Assembly: GCA_937886715.1 (NCBI GenBank)
Contig: CAKZZD010000002.1
Location: 62,001-126,000, forward strand
DNA length: 64,000 bases
Reading direction: 5' to 3'
DNA from: an uncultured Bacteroidales bacterium
GTDB lineage: Bacteria; Bacteroidota; Bacteroidia; Bacteroidales; P3
Shown here: positions 26,301-33,949 of the stretch, piece by piece
How positions within the stretch are numbered: position 1 is the stretch's first letter
Layout: every line of letters begins with the position of its first letter
Position numbers and translations under genes: made by a program
Notes under the pieces: generated by a model
Databases searched by the model: none
Told to the model about the DNA's origin: nothing
The model's input: the letters and a program-made list of their open reading frames with translations, nothing else

Positions 26301-28307
26301 GTCCGTGCTGATGGTGGCCATGTCTATGGCGACGTCGACACCATTTGGTCCGACTTCACTATCTCGCGCTACAATGAACAGCTCTTCCTCGACCTTGGTC
26401 TTGCTGTGACCCTGGTCAACCCCGCAGCAGCTGCCTCCGACCTCACCGATCCGGCCTATAGCGACAACGTCTACAAATATTATCAGGGTTTCGCCAGTGT
26501 CGGTTCCCTGCTTGGATCCTCCATGACTTTTGCCAATGAGAACATCCAGTGGCTCTATGGTATCCCTGACGACGACTCCTACATGACCTACAACTGGATT
26601 CGTTCGGGCTCTCAGTACGCTATTGGTACCTACAGAACCTTCGCCAACGCCTCTACACCCTATAACCTTTCCGAGACCTATCTTGACGAGGACTTCTTCA
26701 AAGCATACCTCTCCAGAAGTTCTTACAACTCTACCGAGAGTTCGGAAGGTATTGATAAGAACCAAATCTACGAGAGCGTGGTCCGTGGCATGTGGGCTCC
26801 CTATGCGGTGGTCTCCACGTTGCCCTTCCACCCCGGCTTCAACTATTCCTACTTCATGCCTGAGGATCGCATCCTCGACAGCTTGGGCATCAACAAATAT
26901 AAGGTGCAGCGCACCCTGATGGTCAACACCTACAACAAAGCCGTCAACTATAATGACCTGAGCCAGCTGCCCAGCGTGCGTATTGTCTTCACTGCCGATA
27001 CTTCCAAGTGGACCCGTTGCCCAGTCATCGAGATGTGCGACGACTATACACAGTCTGAGGGCAATGCCCGCAAGTTCAGCAGCCGTGCTCATGCTTCTGT
27101 CGACAAGCTCGGTCGCACCTGCGCCGACCTCGGCATTGCCGAAGATGCCAACGATCCCAGCAACCCCGCCTATATCAGCTGCAAGGGTATGGGTTGGTTC
27201 CCCGGCTACGCCATCAACGTCACCACCGGTGAACGTCTCAACATCATGTTCGGAGAAGATTCGCGCTATGTCCAGTACAATGGCCGCGATATGCTCTGGA
27301 ATCCCGTCAGCACTATGACCGACGGTACTCAGAACTACGTCCTCGGTGGCCGTCACTTCATCTATGTGATGAATGCCTGCCAGCAGCCCTTCCTCGACAT
27401 CACCACCGCTACCGGTTCCTCTTTCGGCATCACGAAGTATATCACTCCTTCCTACGATGCCGGTAAGTGGGCCATGAATATGCTTGGCTCTGTCGACCGC
27501 TTGATGGCCGGTGACACCACTATCGGAGGTGTCCGCATCCTCTGTAAGGGTGTCATTGCCGATGAGAGCAGCTTCGACCGCTGGCCGGTCCGCGACTCCC
27601 TCGCTCTGCTCTATTCTTCGGTGGCATGGGTCAATATGCCGCTCGTCTCGCAGCGCTACAACTTCAACTACCCCGGTCATGATGCCACCCTCAACGCGGG
27701 TGTCCACGACGGTATCCCCTGCGATGTCACCATCGACATCGACATTCGCTCGCCGTATGGCCGCTATATGTCGCCCAACGGCACCTCCTACACCTCTACA
27801 GGCCTCGAACCCAACCATGGCTATAATGGTAACATGCCCCGCTACCAATTCCGCATCTCCGACAAGGATGCCGTCCTCGAGAACCTGGCTACTGCTAAAG
27901 ATGCTCGTCAGTCGTATATCGACTCCATCCTTGGCATGATCAATGTGGTGCCAAACCCCTACTATAGCTACTCGAAATATGAGACCACCAGTCAGCTTGA
28001 AACCAAGGTACGTATAATCAACCTGCCTACTGGTGTGGGTGCCAACGGTGAGAAACAAGGCTGCATTGTCCGTATCTATACCGTCGACGGAACCCTCGTC
28101 CGCACCCTCGGTCCTACATCTGTCGGCAACACCGAAGCGGGCGCCGAAATGGGCCAGTATCTGGATTGGGACCTCCACAACCAGACAGGTATTCCTATCG
28201 CAGGCGGTGTCTACCTGATCCATGTGACTGTTCCCGGCATCGGTGAGCGTGTCGTCAAATGGTTCGGTACTATGCGTCCTATTGACCTCAACTCGTTCCA
28301 GTTCTAA
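23319..28307 (+). CDS. Very large secreted protein with FlgD-like C-terminal domain
   Basis: 1662 aa with a signal peptide (YTKLVLVSLLMGSIVGTAFA) and a Cys pair after it (CHECKK). The body contains Asp/Gly-rich segments (YDANGDGEYSPEDGDYP) that could bind calcium. The C-terminus (about 1555-1662) begins VVPNPYYSYSKYE and has VRIYTVDGTLVRTLG and PIAGGVYLIHV, an immunoglobulin-like FlgD-type domain found on proteins sorted to the Bacteroidota surface. No full-length family recognised. It sits between a TonB receptor and a PorV-like barrel, so it is likely exported and surface-exposed. Confidence 0.8.
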   Translation: MKSIYTKLVLVSLLMGSIVGTAFAEDCHECKKNNAKRTAVRSKAAVCKRAQSTAELNINNVRALINGYGNMWYDGSVAQYHLPKNANTCPLFCAALWIGGTDVNDQLRIAALRFGSNGDDYWPGPLKINGTASIDLPVCNAYDQHWIITKTEVLALKSHFEYDSNGVTMLSDPSADITDVIKNWPAKGEGDDLSQYLAPFYDANGDGEYSPEDGDYPYYDFDNALCPRTLKAANPGQNYVTVPTMETDAGIVTGGILSDQVLKGDQTIWWVFNDMGNVHTETDGQPIGLEIRAQAFAFSTNDEINNMTFYSYEIINRSTYELRETYFSQWVDPDLGYAFDDFVGCDVRRGLGYCYNGDEQDGPGSGSYSGIPPAVGIDFFQGPYMDPDGIDNPKINIPYILSEENSNDLLRQQLNKYKKADGTYDTIAISDDADLFFNIDPKSWYFVPGDVVGNCAINGVNFGNNIIDDERFGMRRFVYYQNSSNSIYGEPNKASDYYNYLRGYWMNGQRMRYGGNGCNTGTTSLDCDFMFPGDSDPWHWGTDGNVPDINPDSWTEVTSGSDVTPGDRRFMQSAGPFTLKPGALNYITVGIPFAQASSGSAWESVEQLRQIDDVCQALFENCFKVLDGPDAPTITCQELNNEIILYLHYDNPESNNYNEKYSEIDPSIVKSYVVDENTYEYSEDQRSYKFEGYQIYQLVDSKASIADIGDVTKAKLVAQCDIENYYDAVDHVDTILQSDGTYRYDTTFNSNPSLPIGTLVNFETNTATGLLTGTVMVNGANRGIQHVFRITTDQFATGVNTNLVNNKEYYFVAVAYAQNRYKEYSQTEAEYLDGQKEPYLAGRKNERGGTITPIVCVPHDPTVEDGGKLAQSEFGMCPNIVRLEGFGNGGSQLRLSQSSIDELMGLPGQPAKAPGTYVRNIRTSGDRSSVKNPCIIPNPQYEENYGPLNVRVIDPLKVREGEYNILFWNREYNNRHEIVNDTAAGINSNTRWCVVRADGGHVYGDVDTIWSDFTISRYNEQLFLDLGLAVTLVNPAAAASDLTDPAYSDNVYKYYQGFASVGSLLGSSMTFANENIQWLYGIPDDDSYMTYNWIRSGSQYAIGTYRTFANASTPYNLSETYLDEDFFKAYLSRSSYNSTESSEGIDKNQIYESVVRGMWAPYAVVSTLPFHPGFNYSYFMPEDRILDSLGINKYKVQRTLMVNTYNKAVNYNDLSQLPSVRIVFTADTSKWTRCPVIEMCDDYTQSEGNARKFSSRAHASVDKLGRTCADLGIAEDANDPSNPAYISCKGMGWFPGYAINVTTGERLNIMFGEDSRYVQYNGRDMLWNPVSTMTDGTQNYVLGGRHFIYVMNACQQPFLDITTATGSSFGITKYITPSYDAGKWAMNMLGSVDRLMAGDTTIGGVRILCKGVIADESSFDRWPVRDSLALLYSSVAWVNMPLVSQRYNFNYPGHDATLNAGVHDGIPCDVTIDIDIRSPYGRYMSPNGTSYTSTGLEPNHGYNGNMPRYQFRISDKDAVLENLATAKDARQSYIDSILGMINVVPNPYYSYSKYETTSQLETKVRIINLPTGVGANGEKQGCIVRIYTVDGTLVRTLGPTSVGNTEAGAEMGQYLDWDLHNQTGIPIAGGVYLIHVTVPGIGERVVKWFGTMRPIDLNSFQF

Positions 28308-28338
28308 TCGTGTAAGAAAACTCTTAAAAATTAAAGAC

Positions 28339-29412
28339 ATGAAAAAGACATTTAGAATATTCGCCGTAGTTTTGATGCTCTTGACGATGACGGGCTACTC
28401 CGCCTTCGCTGGCAACGACGAACGTCGAGGCACTGCCGGTGCTGTCGAGTTGTTGATCAACCCTTGGGCACGTAGCACGGGTTGGGGTGGTGTCAACGTG
28501 GCTAATGTCCGCGGTCTTGACGCTATGTTCAACAACGTGGCAGGTCTCGCCTTTGTCAAGAATATTGAAGTCAGCTATTCCAACACACTGCTCAACGGTG
28601 GCAAGAGTGGCCTCAATAGCGGTGCCACCATCAACACCTTCGGTTTGGGTGTCCGCGTCTTCGAGTCGGGTGTGTTAGGTGTCTACGTCTCTTCCCTCGG
28701 CTTCGGCGACCTGCCCGTGACCACCTACGATAGTCCAGAGCCCGGCTCAAACGGCACCTTCGCTCCCAACTACATGAACATCAATATTGCCTACGCGCAT
28801 AGCTTCACCAACACCATCCATGGTGCCGCCACCGTCAAGATGATCACCGAGACCACCGACAATATCTCGGGTTCCGGTTTCGCTATCGACGCTGGCATCC
28901 AGTATGTCACCGGTGAGAACGACGAACTTAAATTCGGTATAGCCCTGAAAAACTGGGGTCCTGCCATGAGCTTCGGTGGTACCGGCCATTCTCTGACCAT
29001 GATCAATGATGCCGGCAACAATTTCACCGTCGAGACTCGCTCGGCCGAGATGGAGCTCCCCACGTTCCTCAACATCGGTTTGGCCTACGACTTCTTCATC
29101 GACCGCTGGGACCAGCGCATCACTATCGCGGGTAGCTTCACCTCGAATGCTTTCCTCCGCGACAATTATGCCCTTGGTATCGAGTATAGCCTGCTCAATA
29201 TGCTCCAGCTTCGCTGTGGCTACGTCCTGCAGTCGGGCATGCTGACCGGCAACTCGGCCACCGCCAGCACCGGTATCCACGCGGGTGCTTCCATCGACAT
29301 CCCGTTGTCGAAAGACAAGGAGAACGGCACTGGCCTCACTATCGACTACTCCTATCGTACAGCCGACTATCTGCGGGGTACCCACGCCATTGGTGCCAGC
29401 TTCCGCTTCTAG
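28339..29412 (+). CDS. PorV/PorQ-family outer-membrane barrel
   Basis: Start at ATG 28339 (MKKTFRIFAVVLMLL), 357 aa with a signal peptide ending SAFAG. Family signature near the N-terminus: AVELLINPWARSTGWGGVNV followed by LDAMFNNVAGLAF, matching PorV-like 14-strand barrels; it ends in RGTHAIGASFRF with the terminal Phe of outer-membrane barrels. PorV shuttles type IX secretion substrates to the surface attachment complex. Other T9SS genes are not in the window, so it could be a paralog with a different partner. Follows the 1662-aa gene after 31 bp. Confidence 0.85.
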   Translation: MKKTFRIFAVVLMLLTMTGYSAFAGNDERRGTAGAVELLINPWARSTGWGGVNVANVRGLDAMFNNVAGLAFVKNIEVSYSNTLLNGGKSGLNSGATINTFGLGVRVFESGVLGVYVSSLGFGDLPVTTYDSPEPGSNGTFAPNYMNINIAYAHSFTNTIHGAATVKMITETTDNISGSGFAIDAGIQYVTGENDELKFGIALKNWGPAMSFGGTGHSLTMINDAGNNFTVETRSAEMELPTFLNIGLAYDFFIDRWDQRITIAGSFTSNAFLRDNYALGIEYSLLNMLQLRCGYVLQSGMLTGNSATASTGIHAGASIDIPLSKDKENGTGLTIDYSYRTADYLRGTHAIGASFRF

Positions 29413-29447
29413 TTCGACCGTATCTGACAACACAAACAACCTCATTG

Positions 29448-29484
29448 GGAAAGGCTTATCCCCTAAGCCTTTCCTAATTTTTAA
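29448..29484 (+). terminator. Rho-independent terminator after the outer-membrane operon
   Basis: GGAAAGGCTTA and TAAGCCTTTCC form an 11-bp stem with a 5-nt loop, followed by TAATTTTTAA. Confidence 0.85.
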
Positions 29485-29508
29485 ACGTCATAAAAACCAA
29501 TCCATATC

Positions 29509-29982
29509 ATGCCCGAAATAAAGTATTATAGCGAAGATGGTTTGCAGAAGCTCAAAGATGAACTGCATCATCTCATAGCCGTCGAACGTCCTGCCGCCTC
29601 TGCAGCCATTGCTGAAGCTCGCGACAAAGGCGACCTTTCCGAAAATGCCGAATACGACGCTGCCAAGGAGGCTCAAGGCCACCTCGAGGCACGTATATCT
29701 AAACTTCAGGAACTCGTCGCCAACGCACGTCTGCTCGATGAGTCCAAGATCGATACCAGCAAGGTCCTTCTCCTCTCCATCATCACCATCAGAAACACAA
29801 AGAATAACATGAAGCAGGAGTATACCATCGTCCCCGAGAGCGAAGCTGACCTCAAAAAAGGCAAGATCAGCATCACTTCGCCCTTTGCCTCCGCATTCCT
29901 CGGCCACAAGGTGGGCGACATCGTCGAGGTAGTGGTGCCTGCTGGAAAAATGACTTTCGAATTGATGAAAATATCTCGCTAA
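29509..29982 (+). CDS. greA: Transcription elongation factor GreA
   Basis: 157 aa, family length. N-terminal coiled coil with the catalytic tip acidic residues in GDLSENAEYDAAKEAQG, and the C-terminal FKBP-like domain (FAS AFLGHKVGDIVEV then VPAGKMTFEL). It rescues backtracked RNA polymerase by stimulating transcript cleavage. A terminator separates it from the outer-membrane operon; the HIT gene follows after 21 bp. Confidence 0.97.
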   Translation: MPEIKYYSEDGLQKLKDELHHLIAVERPAASAAIAEARDKGDLSENAEYDAAKEAQGHLEARISKLQELVANARLLDESKIDTSKVLLLSIITIRNTKNNMKQEYTIVPESEADLKKGKISITSPFASAFLGHKVGDIVEVVVPAGKMTFELMKISR

Positions 29983-30003
29983 CCATTAATCCCTGACGCT
30001 GCT

Positions 30004-30393
30004 ATGACAATCTTCAGTAAAATCGTGGCGGGTGAGATACCCTGCTATAAGGTGGCTGAAACAGAACACTGCTTCGCATTCCTCGACATCAACCCCGTCG
30101 TCCGCGGACATGTCCTCTGCATTCCAAAGAAGGAAGTCGACTATATCTTCGACCTCGACGAAGATTTATATACCGAGCTTCATTTCTTCGCCCGTAAGGT
30201 GGCTCGGGGCCTTCAAAAGGTCTGTCCCTGCATCAAAATCGGCGAAGCCGTGGTAGGTATCGACGTGCCCCATGTGCACATCCACCTTATGCCGCTCAAC
30301 ACTCCCGGTGACCTCAACTTCTCCCACCATGTCGAGATGTCCCCTGACGAGTTGAGTGCTTTGGCTGCTCAAATCGCTGCCGCTATCGAGTAG
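30004..30393 (+). CDS. HIT family nucleotide hydrolase
   Basis: 129 aa. TIFSKIVAGEIPCYKVAE is the standard HIT-family opening, and the histidine triad HVHIHLMPL (H-phi-H-phi-H) is intact. Members hydrolyse adenosine phosphoramidates or dinucleoside polyphosphates; the specific substrate is not readable. Pairing with greA is commonly seen in Bacteroidales. Followed by a terminator. Confidence 0.95.
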   Translation: MTIFSKIVAGEIPCYKVAETEHCFAFLDINPVVRGHVLCIPKKEVDYIFDLDEDLYTELHFFARKVARGLQKVCPCIKIGEAVVGIDVPHVHIHLMPLNTPGDLNFSHHVEMSPDELSALAAQIAAAIE

Positions 30394-30417
30394 CAATTCA
30401 TTAATGACAATATCCAT

Positions 30418-30460
30418 TCCGCGAGTGTGGCATTCGACCCTGCTCGCGGATTTTTCTTTT
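30418..30460 (+). terminator. Rho-independent terminator after HIT gene
   Basis: TCCGCGAG and CTCGCGGA form an 8-bp stem with a 17-nt loop, followed directly by TTTTTCTTTT. Confidence 0.85.
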
Positions 30461-30632
30461 GACATTCTTTCCTGCCAAGACCCTTATGCCAACCCTTTTC
30501 TCGATGCCTGTCATGCAGAGTGTGCGAGGATTCTATAGGTTTATTGTGGAATTTTTGTCGGTGCGGGCATTTCTCGTATTCTATGATATCCAGCCACTTG
30601 TGTTAGGGCCCCCAAATAGGTCCAAAATAAAT

Positions 30633-30663
30633 TTTGTCAATGGCGAAATAAATTGTATTTTTG
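30633..30663 (+). promoter_or_regulatory. Sigma-ABfr promoter of the polysaccharide-precursor region
   Basis: TTTG (30633-30636), 19 bp, TATTTTTG (30656-30663). Transcription should begin near 30670, about 460 nt upstream of ugd. Confidence 0.8.
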
Positions 30664-31131
30664 CACATTGAAAATAATACTTTCCTCAAGCGACGGAGTG
30701 ACAACATCAAACGGCAAAGTGATTCCCGTAGCTTCGGGATGGTGAGTAGTTTAGTACAGCGAGGCAGTGGCCTCAGAGCGAACAGAAACTCAAATCCCTA
30801 AGTGCCCACACTTTTCCTTCACTTGCCATTTCCTATGTGACTGAGGAAGCTTTAGCATTGCCTTTCCCCCAAATATCGTCGCATTGAGACACTTCCCATA
30901 ATCTCTCTCATCTATCTTCTTCTGTCAAGAGAAAATCGAAGTGTCCTCCAAATTAAGTCGTAATTTCTAACATTTATACAGACATTCAGACATCATTTGA
31001 CCTTCAACAATCTTTCTTCCCTCTCTCCATCATCTCTCCTTCCTTCCTCCTTCACTCTTTCCTTTGCGTCAATTCGAATTCCTTAGGAGCCTTTTAGATA
31101 CATTAATCAATCCTTATATCATACGTCAATT
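30664..31131 (+). other. Long untranslated leader upstream of ugd
   Basis: About 465 nt with no credible ORF. It contains a hairpin TCCCG-TAGCTT-CGGGA (30722-30737) and a strongly pyrimidine-rich stretch at about 31010-31075. Long leaders before Bacteroides capsule operons are control points for antitermination; no UpxY-like gene is seen here, so any regulation would have to come from elsewhere. Confidence 0.55.
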
Positions 31132-32574
31132 ATGAAAATCTCAGTCGCCGGAACAGGATATGTCGGTCTCAGTATCGCCACCCTCTTGGCACAGCATAAC
31201 GAAGTCACCGCGGTCGATGTCGTCAAGGAACGAGTCGACCTTGTCAACAACCACAAGTCGCCCATCCAGGACGACTATATCGAGGACTATCTGGCCAACA
31301 AGCCTTTGTCGCTCAAGGCCACGTTGGACCAGGAGGCGGGCTATCGCGATGCCGAGTTTGTGGTCATCGCCGCACCGACCAACTATGACAGCCAGAAGAA
31401 CTTCTTCGACACTTCGGCTGTCGAGGCTGTGATTGATGCCGTGCTGAAGGTGAACCCGGAGGCCGTGATGGTCATCAAGAGCACCATCCCTGTGGGCTAC
31501 ACCCGCTCGCTCTATGTCAAGTACTATAAGAAGTTCCTTGCACAAACAGAGGAAAAAACACTGACGCATTCGCACAATAGCGCATTCCCGCACTTTAATT
31601 TATTGTTTTCTCCTGAGTTTCTGCGCGAGAGCAAGGCGCTGTATGACAACCTGTACCCGTCGAGAATCATTGTGGGCGTGCCCAAGATGATGGTTGGCAA
31701 GGAATATGAGGCTGAGAACGAAGCCATCAAGTCGCTGACCGATATCGACTGGCTTACCGAGAAGGCCCATCAGTTCGCAGACCTCCTCGTCGAAGGCGCC
31801 ATCGGCCCCTCGAAAGATTCACTTACGCATTCACACATTGACGCATTCACACAATCGAATTCCAAAGGAATTCCCGTTCTGTTCATCGGGATGAAAGAGG
31901 CAGAGGCGGTGAAGCTTTTTGCCAACACCTATCTGGCGCTTCGCGTGAGCTACTTCAACGAGCTGGACACCTACGCCGAGATGAAAGGCCTCGACACGCA
32001 GGCCATCATCACGGGCATTGGTCTGGATCCGCGTATCGGGACGCACTACAACAACCCGTCGTTCGGCTACGGCGGCTACTGCCTGCCGAAGGACACGAAA
32101 CAGCTGCTGGCCAACTATGAGGACGTGCCGCAGAATATGATGTCGGCCATTGTGGAGAGCAACCGCACCCGCAAGGACTTCATTGCCGACCAGGTTCTCA
32201 AAATGGCAGGCTATTACGCCTACACCGAGAACAACGAGTACAATCCAAACACTCACGCATTAACGCATTCGCACAATAACGCATTACCTGTACCGACGAT
32301 AGGAGTGTATAGGTTGACGATGAAAAGCAACAGCGACAACTTCCGCCAGAGCGCCATCCAGGGGGTGATGAAACGCATCAAGGCCAAGGGTGCGGAGGTG
32401 ATCATCTACGAGCCCACCCTCGACGACGGCACCACCTTCTTCGGAAGCCTGGTAGTCAACGACCTCGCCAAGTTCAAGTCCCAGAGCCAAGCCATCATCG
32501 CCAACCGATATGATTCAGTCCTCGATGATGTCAAATCCAAGGTTTATACCAGGGACATATTTAAAAGAGACTGA
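31132..32574 (+). CDS. ugd: UDP-glucose 6-dehydrogenase with three in-frame repeat insertions
   Basis: Oxidises UDP-glucose to UDP-glucuronate with NAD. Rossmann start KISVAGTGYVGLSIATLLAQ, substrate segment FSPEFLRESKAL, catalytic cysteine in GYGGYCLPKDTKQ, and C-terminal GVYRLTMKSNSDNFRQS. At 480 aa it is about 90 residues longer than the usual 388-aa short Ugd. The surplus includes three segments sharing the peptide LTHSHN (about residues 144-150, 231-240 and 374-382), each encoded by a CGCATTCACACA-type repeat also found between genes. Sites fall in loops, so the enzyme may still work. Confidence 0.93.
   Translation: MKISVAGTGYVGLSIATLLAQHNEVTAVDVVKERVDLVNNHKSPIQDDYIEDYLANKPLSLKATLDQEAGYRDAEFVVIAAPTNYDSQKNFFDTSAVEAVIDAVLKVNPEAVMVIKSTIPVGYTRSLYVKYYKKFLAQTEEKTLTHSHNSAFPHFNLLFSPEFLRESKALYDNLYPSRIIVGVPKMMVGKEYEAENEAIKSLTDIDWLTEKAHQFADLLVEGAIGPSKDSLTHSHIDAFTQSNSKGIPVLFIGMKEAEAVKLFANTYLALRVSYFNELDTYAEMKGLDTQAIITGIGLDPRIGTHYNNPSFGYGGYCLPKDTKQLLANYEDVPQNMMSAIVESNRTRKDFIADQVLKMAGYYAYTENNEYNPNTHALTHSHNNALPVPTIGVYRLTMKSNSDNFRQSAIQGVMKRIKAKGAEVIIYEPTLDDGTTFFGSLVVNDLAKFKSQSQAIIANRYDSVLDDVKSKVYTRDIFKRD
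31562..31598 (+). repeat. CGCATTC-type repeat inside ugd, copy 1
   Basis: Contains ACGCATTCGCACAATAGCG followed by CATTCCCGCACTT. It adds roughly 20 residues (TLTHSHNSAFPHF) just before the conserved FSPEFLRE. Confidence 0.75.
31822..31855 (+). repeat. CGCATTC-type repeat inside ugd, copy 2
   Basis: ACGCATTCACACATTG followed by ACGCATTCACACAAT; encodes LTHSHIDAFTQS before the conserved IPVLFIG strand. Confidence 0.8.
32248..32286 (+). repeat. CGCATTC-type repeat inside ugd, copy 3
   Basis: CACGCATTAACGCATTCGC followed by ACAATAACGCATTA; encodes HALTHSHNNAL before the conserved GVYRLTMK. Confidence 0.8.
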
Positions 32575-32622
32575 ATCATGAGGATATGAGCACATTAAAA
32601 GAATAGTAAAGTGGAAACGAAT

Positions 32623-32694
32623 AACCGCTACGACAGCTGCCTGGACGATGTGCAAGAGAAGGTCTACACCCGAGACATTTTCAAACGCGATTGA
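32623..32694 (+). pseudogene. Remnant of a second ugd C-terminus
   Basis: Twenty-four codons reading NRYDSCLDDVQEKVYTRDIF plus KRD-stop, a near copy of the end of ugd (NRYDSVLDDVKSKVYTRDIF plus KRD-stop) 48 bp upstream. Codon-level differences show it is an old or divergent copy. The epimerase ATG follows its stop by 1 nt, so a second ugd allele was probably once upstream of this epimerase. Confidence 0.85.
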
Positions 32695-32695
32695 T

Positions 32696-33775
32696 ATGAA
32701 AATCCTCGTTACCGGCGCAGCCGGATTTATCGGAGCCAACCTCGTGATGCGCCTCCTGAAGGAAGGCTTCCAGGGCCAGCCCTGCAGCATCGTAGGCCTC
32801 GACAACATGAACGCCTATTACGATGTGAGCCTCAAGGAATACCGTCTTGCAGAGATAGATAGAGTTGCGAAGCAAAAAGATTCGTCAGATTCGTGCAATT
32901 CGTGTTCGAATTGTATGTGGCAGTTTATCAAAGGCGACATTGCCGACAAGGCCCTCATCGACAGTCTTTTTGCTGAACACCATTTCGACATTGTAGTGAA
33001 CCTGGCGGCCCAAGCCGGTGTGCGCTACAGCATCGAGAACCCCGATGCCTATATCCAGAGCAACGTCATTGGTTTCTACAACATTTTGGAAGCGTGCCGT
33101 CACAATCCCGTGGAGCATCTGGTTTATGCCTCGTCGAGTTCGGTGTATGGCGGGAACAAGAAGGTGCCGTTCAGCACCGACGACCGCGTGGACAATCCCG
33201 TGAGCCTCTACGCCGCCACCAAGAAGAGCAACGAGCTCTTCGCCCACTGCTACAGCAAGCTCTACGACATACCCACCACGGGCCTGCGCTTCTTCACCGT
33301 CTATGGCCCTGCCGGTCGCCCGGATATGGCCTATTTCGGCTTCACCAACAAGCTGTTGCATGGCGAGACCATACAGATCTACAACTATGGCAACTGCCGA
33401 CGGGATTTCACCTATGTGGATGATATTGTGGAGGGTATAGTGAGGGTGATGGGTGGAGTTCCCGAGCGAAGGAAGGGCGAGGACGGGCTGCCCGTGCCAC
33501 CGTATAAGGTTTACAATATTGGTGGTGGCCAGCCGGAGAATCTGCTGGATTTTGTCCAGATACTTCAAGAAGAGCTTGTCGCAGCCGGTGTGCTGCCGCA
33601 GGACTACGACTTCGAGGCACACAAAGAGTTGGTTGCGATGCAGCCGGGCGATGTGCCGACCACATACGCCGATGCATCGGCCTTGGAGCGTGATTTCGGC
33701 TTCACGCCTCGCATCACACTCCGCGAAGGGCTGCGCAAATTCGCCCGTTGGTATAAGGATTATTATTCAAAATAA
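32696..33775 (+). CDS. UDP-glucuronate 4-epimerase
   Basis: Start ATG 32696 (MKILVTGAAGFIGANLVMRL), 359 aa. Extended SDR: Gly-rich GAAGFIG, NMNAYYDVSLKEYRL typical of UDP-GlcUA epimerases, SSSVYGG, and the catalytic YAATKKSNE. It interconverts UDP-glucuronate and UDP-galacturonate, using the product of ugd just upstream. Between EIDRVAKQ and MWQFIKGDIADKALI is a Ser/Cys-rich segment (KDSSDSCNSCSNC) not expected in the family, encoded by an ATTCGTG repeat. Otherwise complete. Confidence 0.92.
   Translation: MKILVTGAAGFIGANLVMRLLKEGFQGQPCSIVGLDNMNAYYDVSLKEYRLAEIDRVAKQKDSSDSCNSCSNCMWQFIKGDIADKALIDSLFAEHHFDIVVNLAAQAGVRYSIENPDAYIQSNVIGFYNILEACRHNPVEHLVYASSSSVYGGNKKVPFSTDDRVDNPVSLYAATKKSNELFAHCYSKLYDIPTTGLRFFTVYGPAGRPDMAYFGFTNKLLHGETIQIYNYGNCRRDFTYVDDIVEGIVRVMGGVPERRKGEDGLPVPPYKVYNIGGGQPENLLDFVQILQEELVAAGVLPQDYDFEAHKELVAMQPGDVPTTYADASALERDFGFTPRITLREGLRKFARWYKDYYSK
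32877..32912 (+). repeat. ATTCGTG-type repeat inside the epimerase
   Basis: Contains GATTCGTCAGATTCGTGC followed by AATTCGTGTTCGAATT. It encodes the atypical KDSSDSCNSCSN segment in frame. Confidence 0.7.
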
Positions 33776-33809
33776 AACACTAATAGGACGTGACTATCTT
33801 TCAAAGCTT

Positions 33810-33911
33810 ATGAGCCACGATCCCACATACGCTGACTATCACGAAGTGGTGCAAAACCGCCGAAGTCGATCTTCAATTTTAGGTGATTTTTTCGGAATGA
33901 AGAATAGGTGA
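33810..33911 (+). CDS. Short ORF of 33 codons, possibly a gene remnant
   Basis: MSHDPTYADYHEVVQNRRSR followed by SSILGDFFGMKNR. Preceded by an AT-rich gap of 34 bp after the epimerase. It could be a genuine small protein or the last part of a lost polysaccharide gene. No family recognised. Confidence 0.35.
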   Translation: MSHDPTYADYHEVVQNRRSRSSILGDFFGMKNR

Positions 33912-33937
33912 AAAACAGGGCGGCCTGAGGCCGCCCT
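33911..33937 (-). terminator. Rho-independent terminator of the DUF6266 gene
   Basis: On the minus strand AGGGCGGCCTCAGGCCGCCC-T is followed by GTTTTTC. The stem is a strong GC palindrome about 13 bp beyond the stop of the 33950 gene. Confidence 0.85.
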
Positions 33938-33949
33938 GGAATAGAGTCC

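Noticed and set aside
23790..28340. Long minus-strand open frames (490 and 970 aa) opposite the 1662-aa gene.
   Set aside because: They are antisense shadows created by codon use of the real gene, which has a signal peptide and conserved C-terminal domain on the plus strand.
30664..31131. tRNA or known riboswitch in the ugd leader.
   Set aside because: No cloverleaf, CCA end or recognisable riboswitch core could be found by reading; only one short hairpin is clear.
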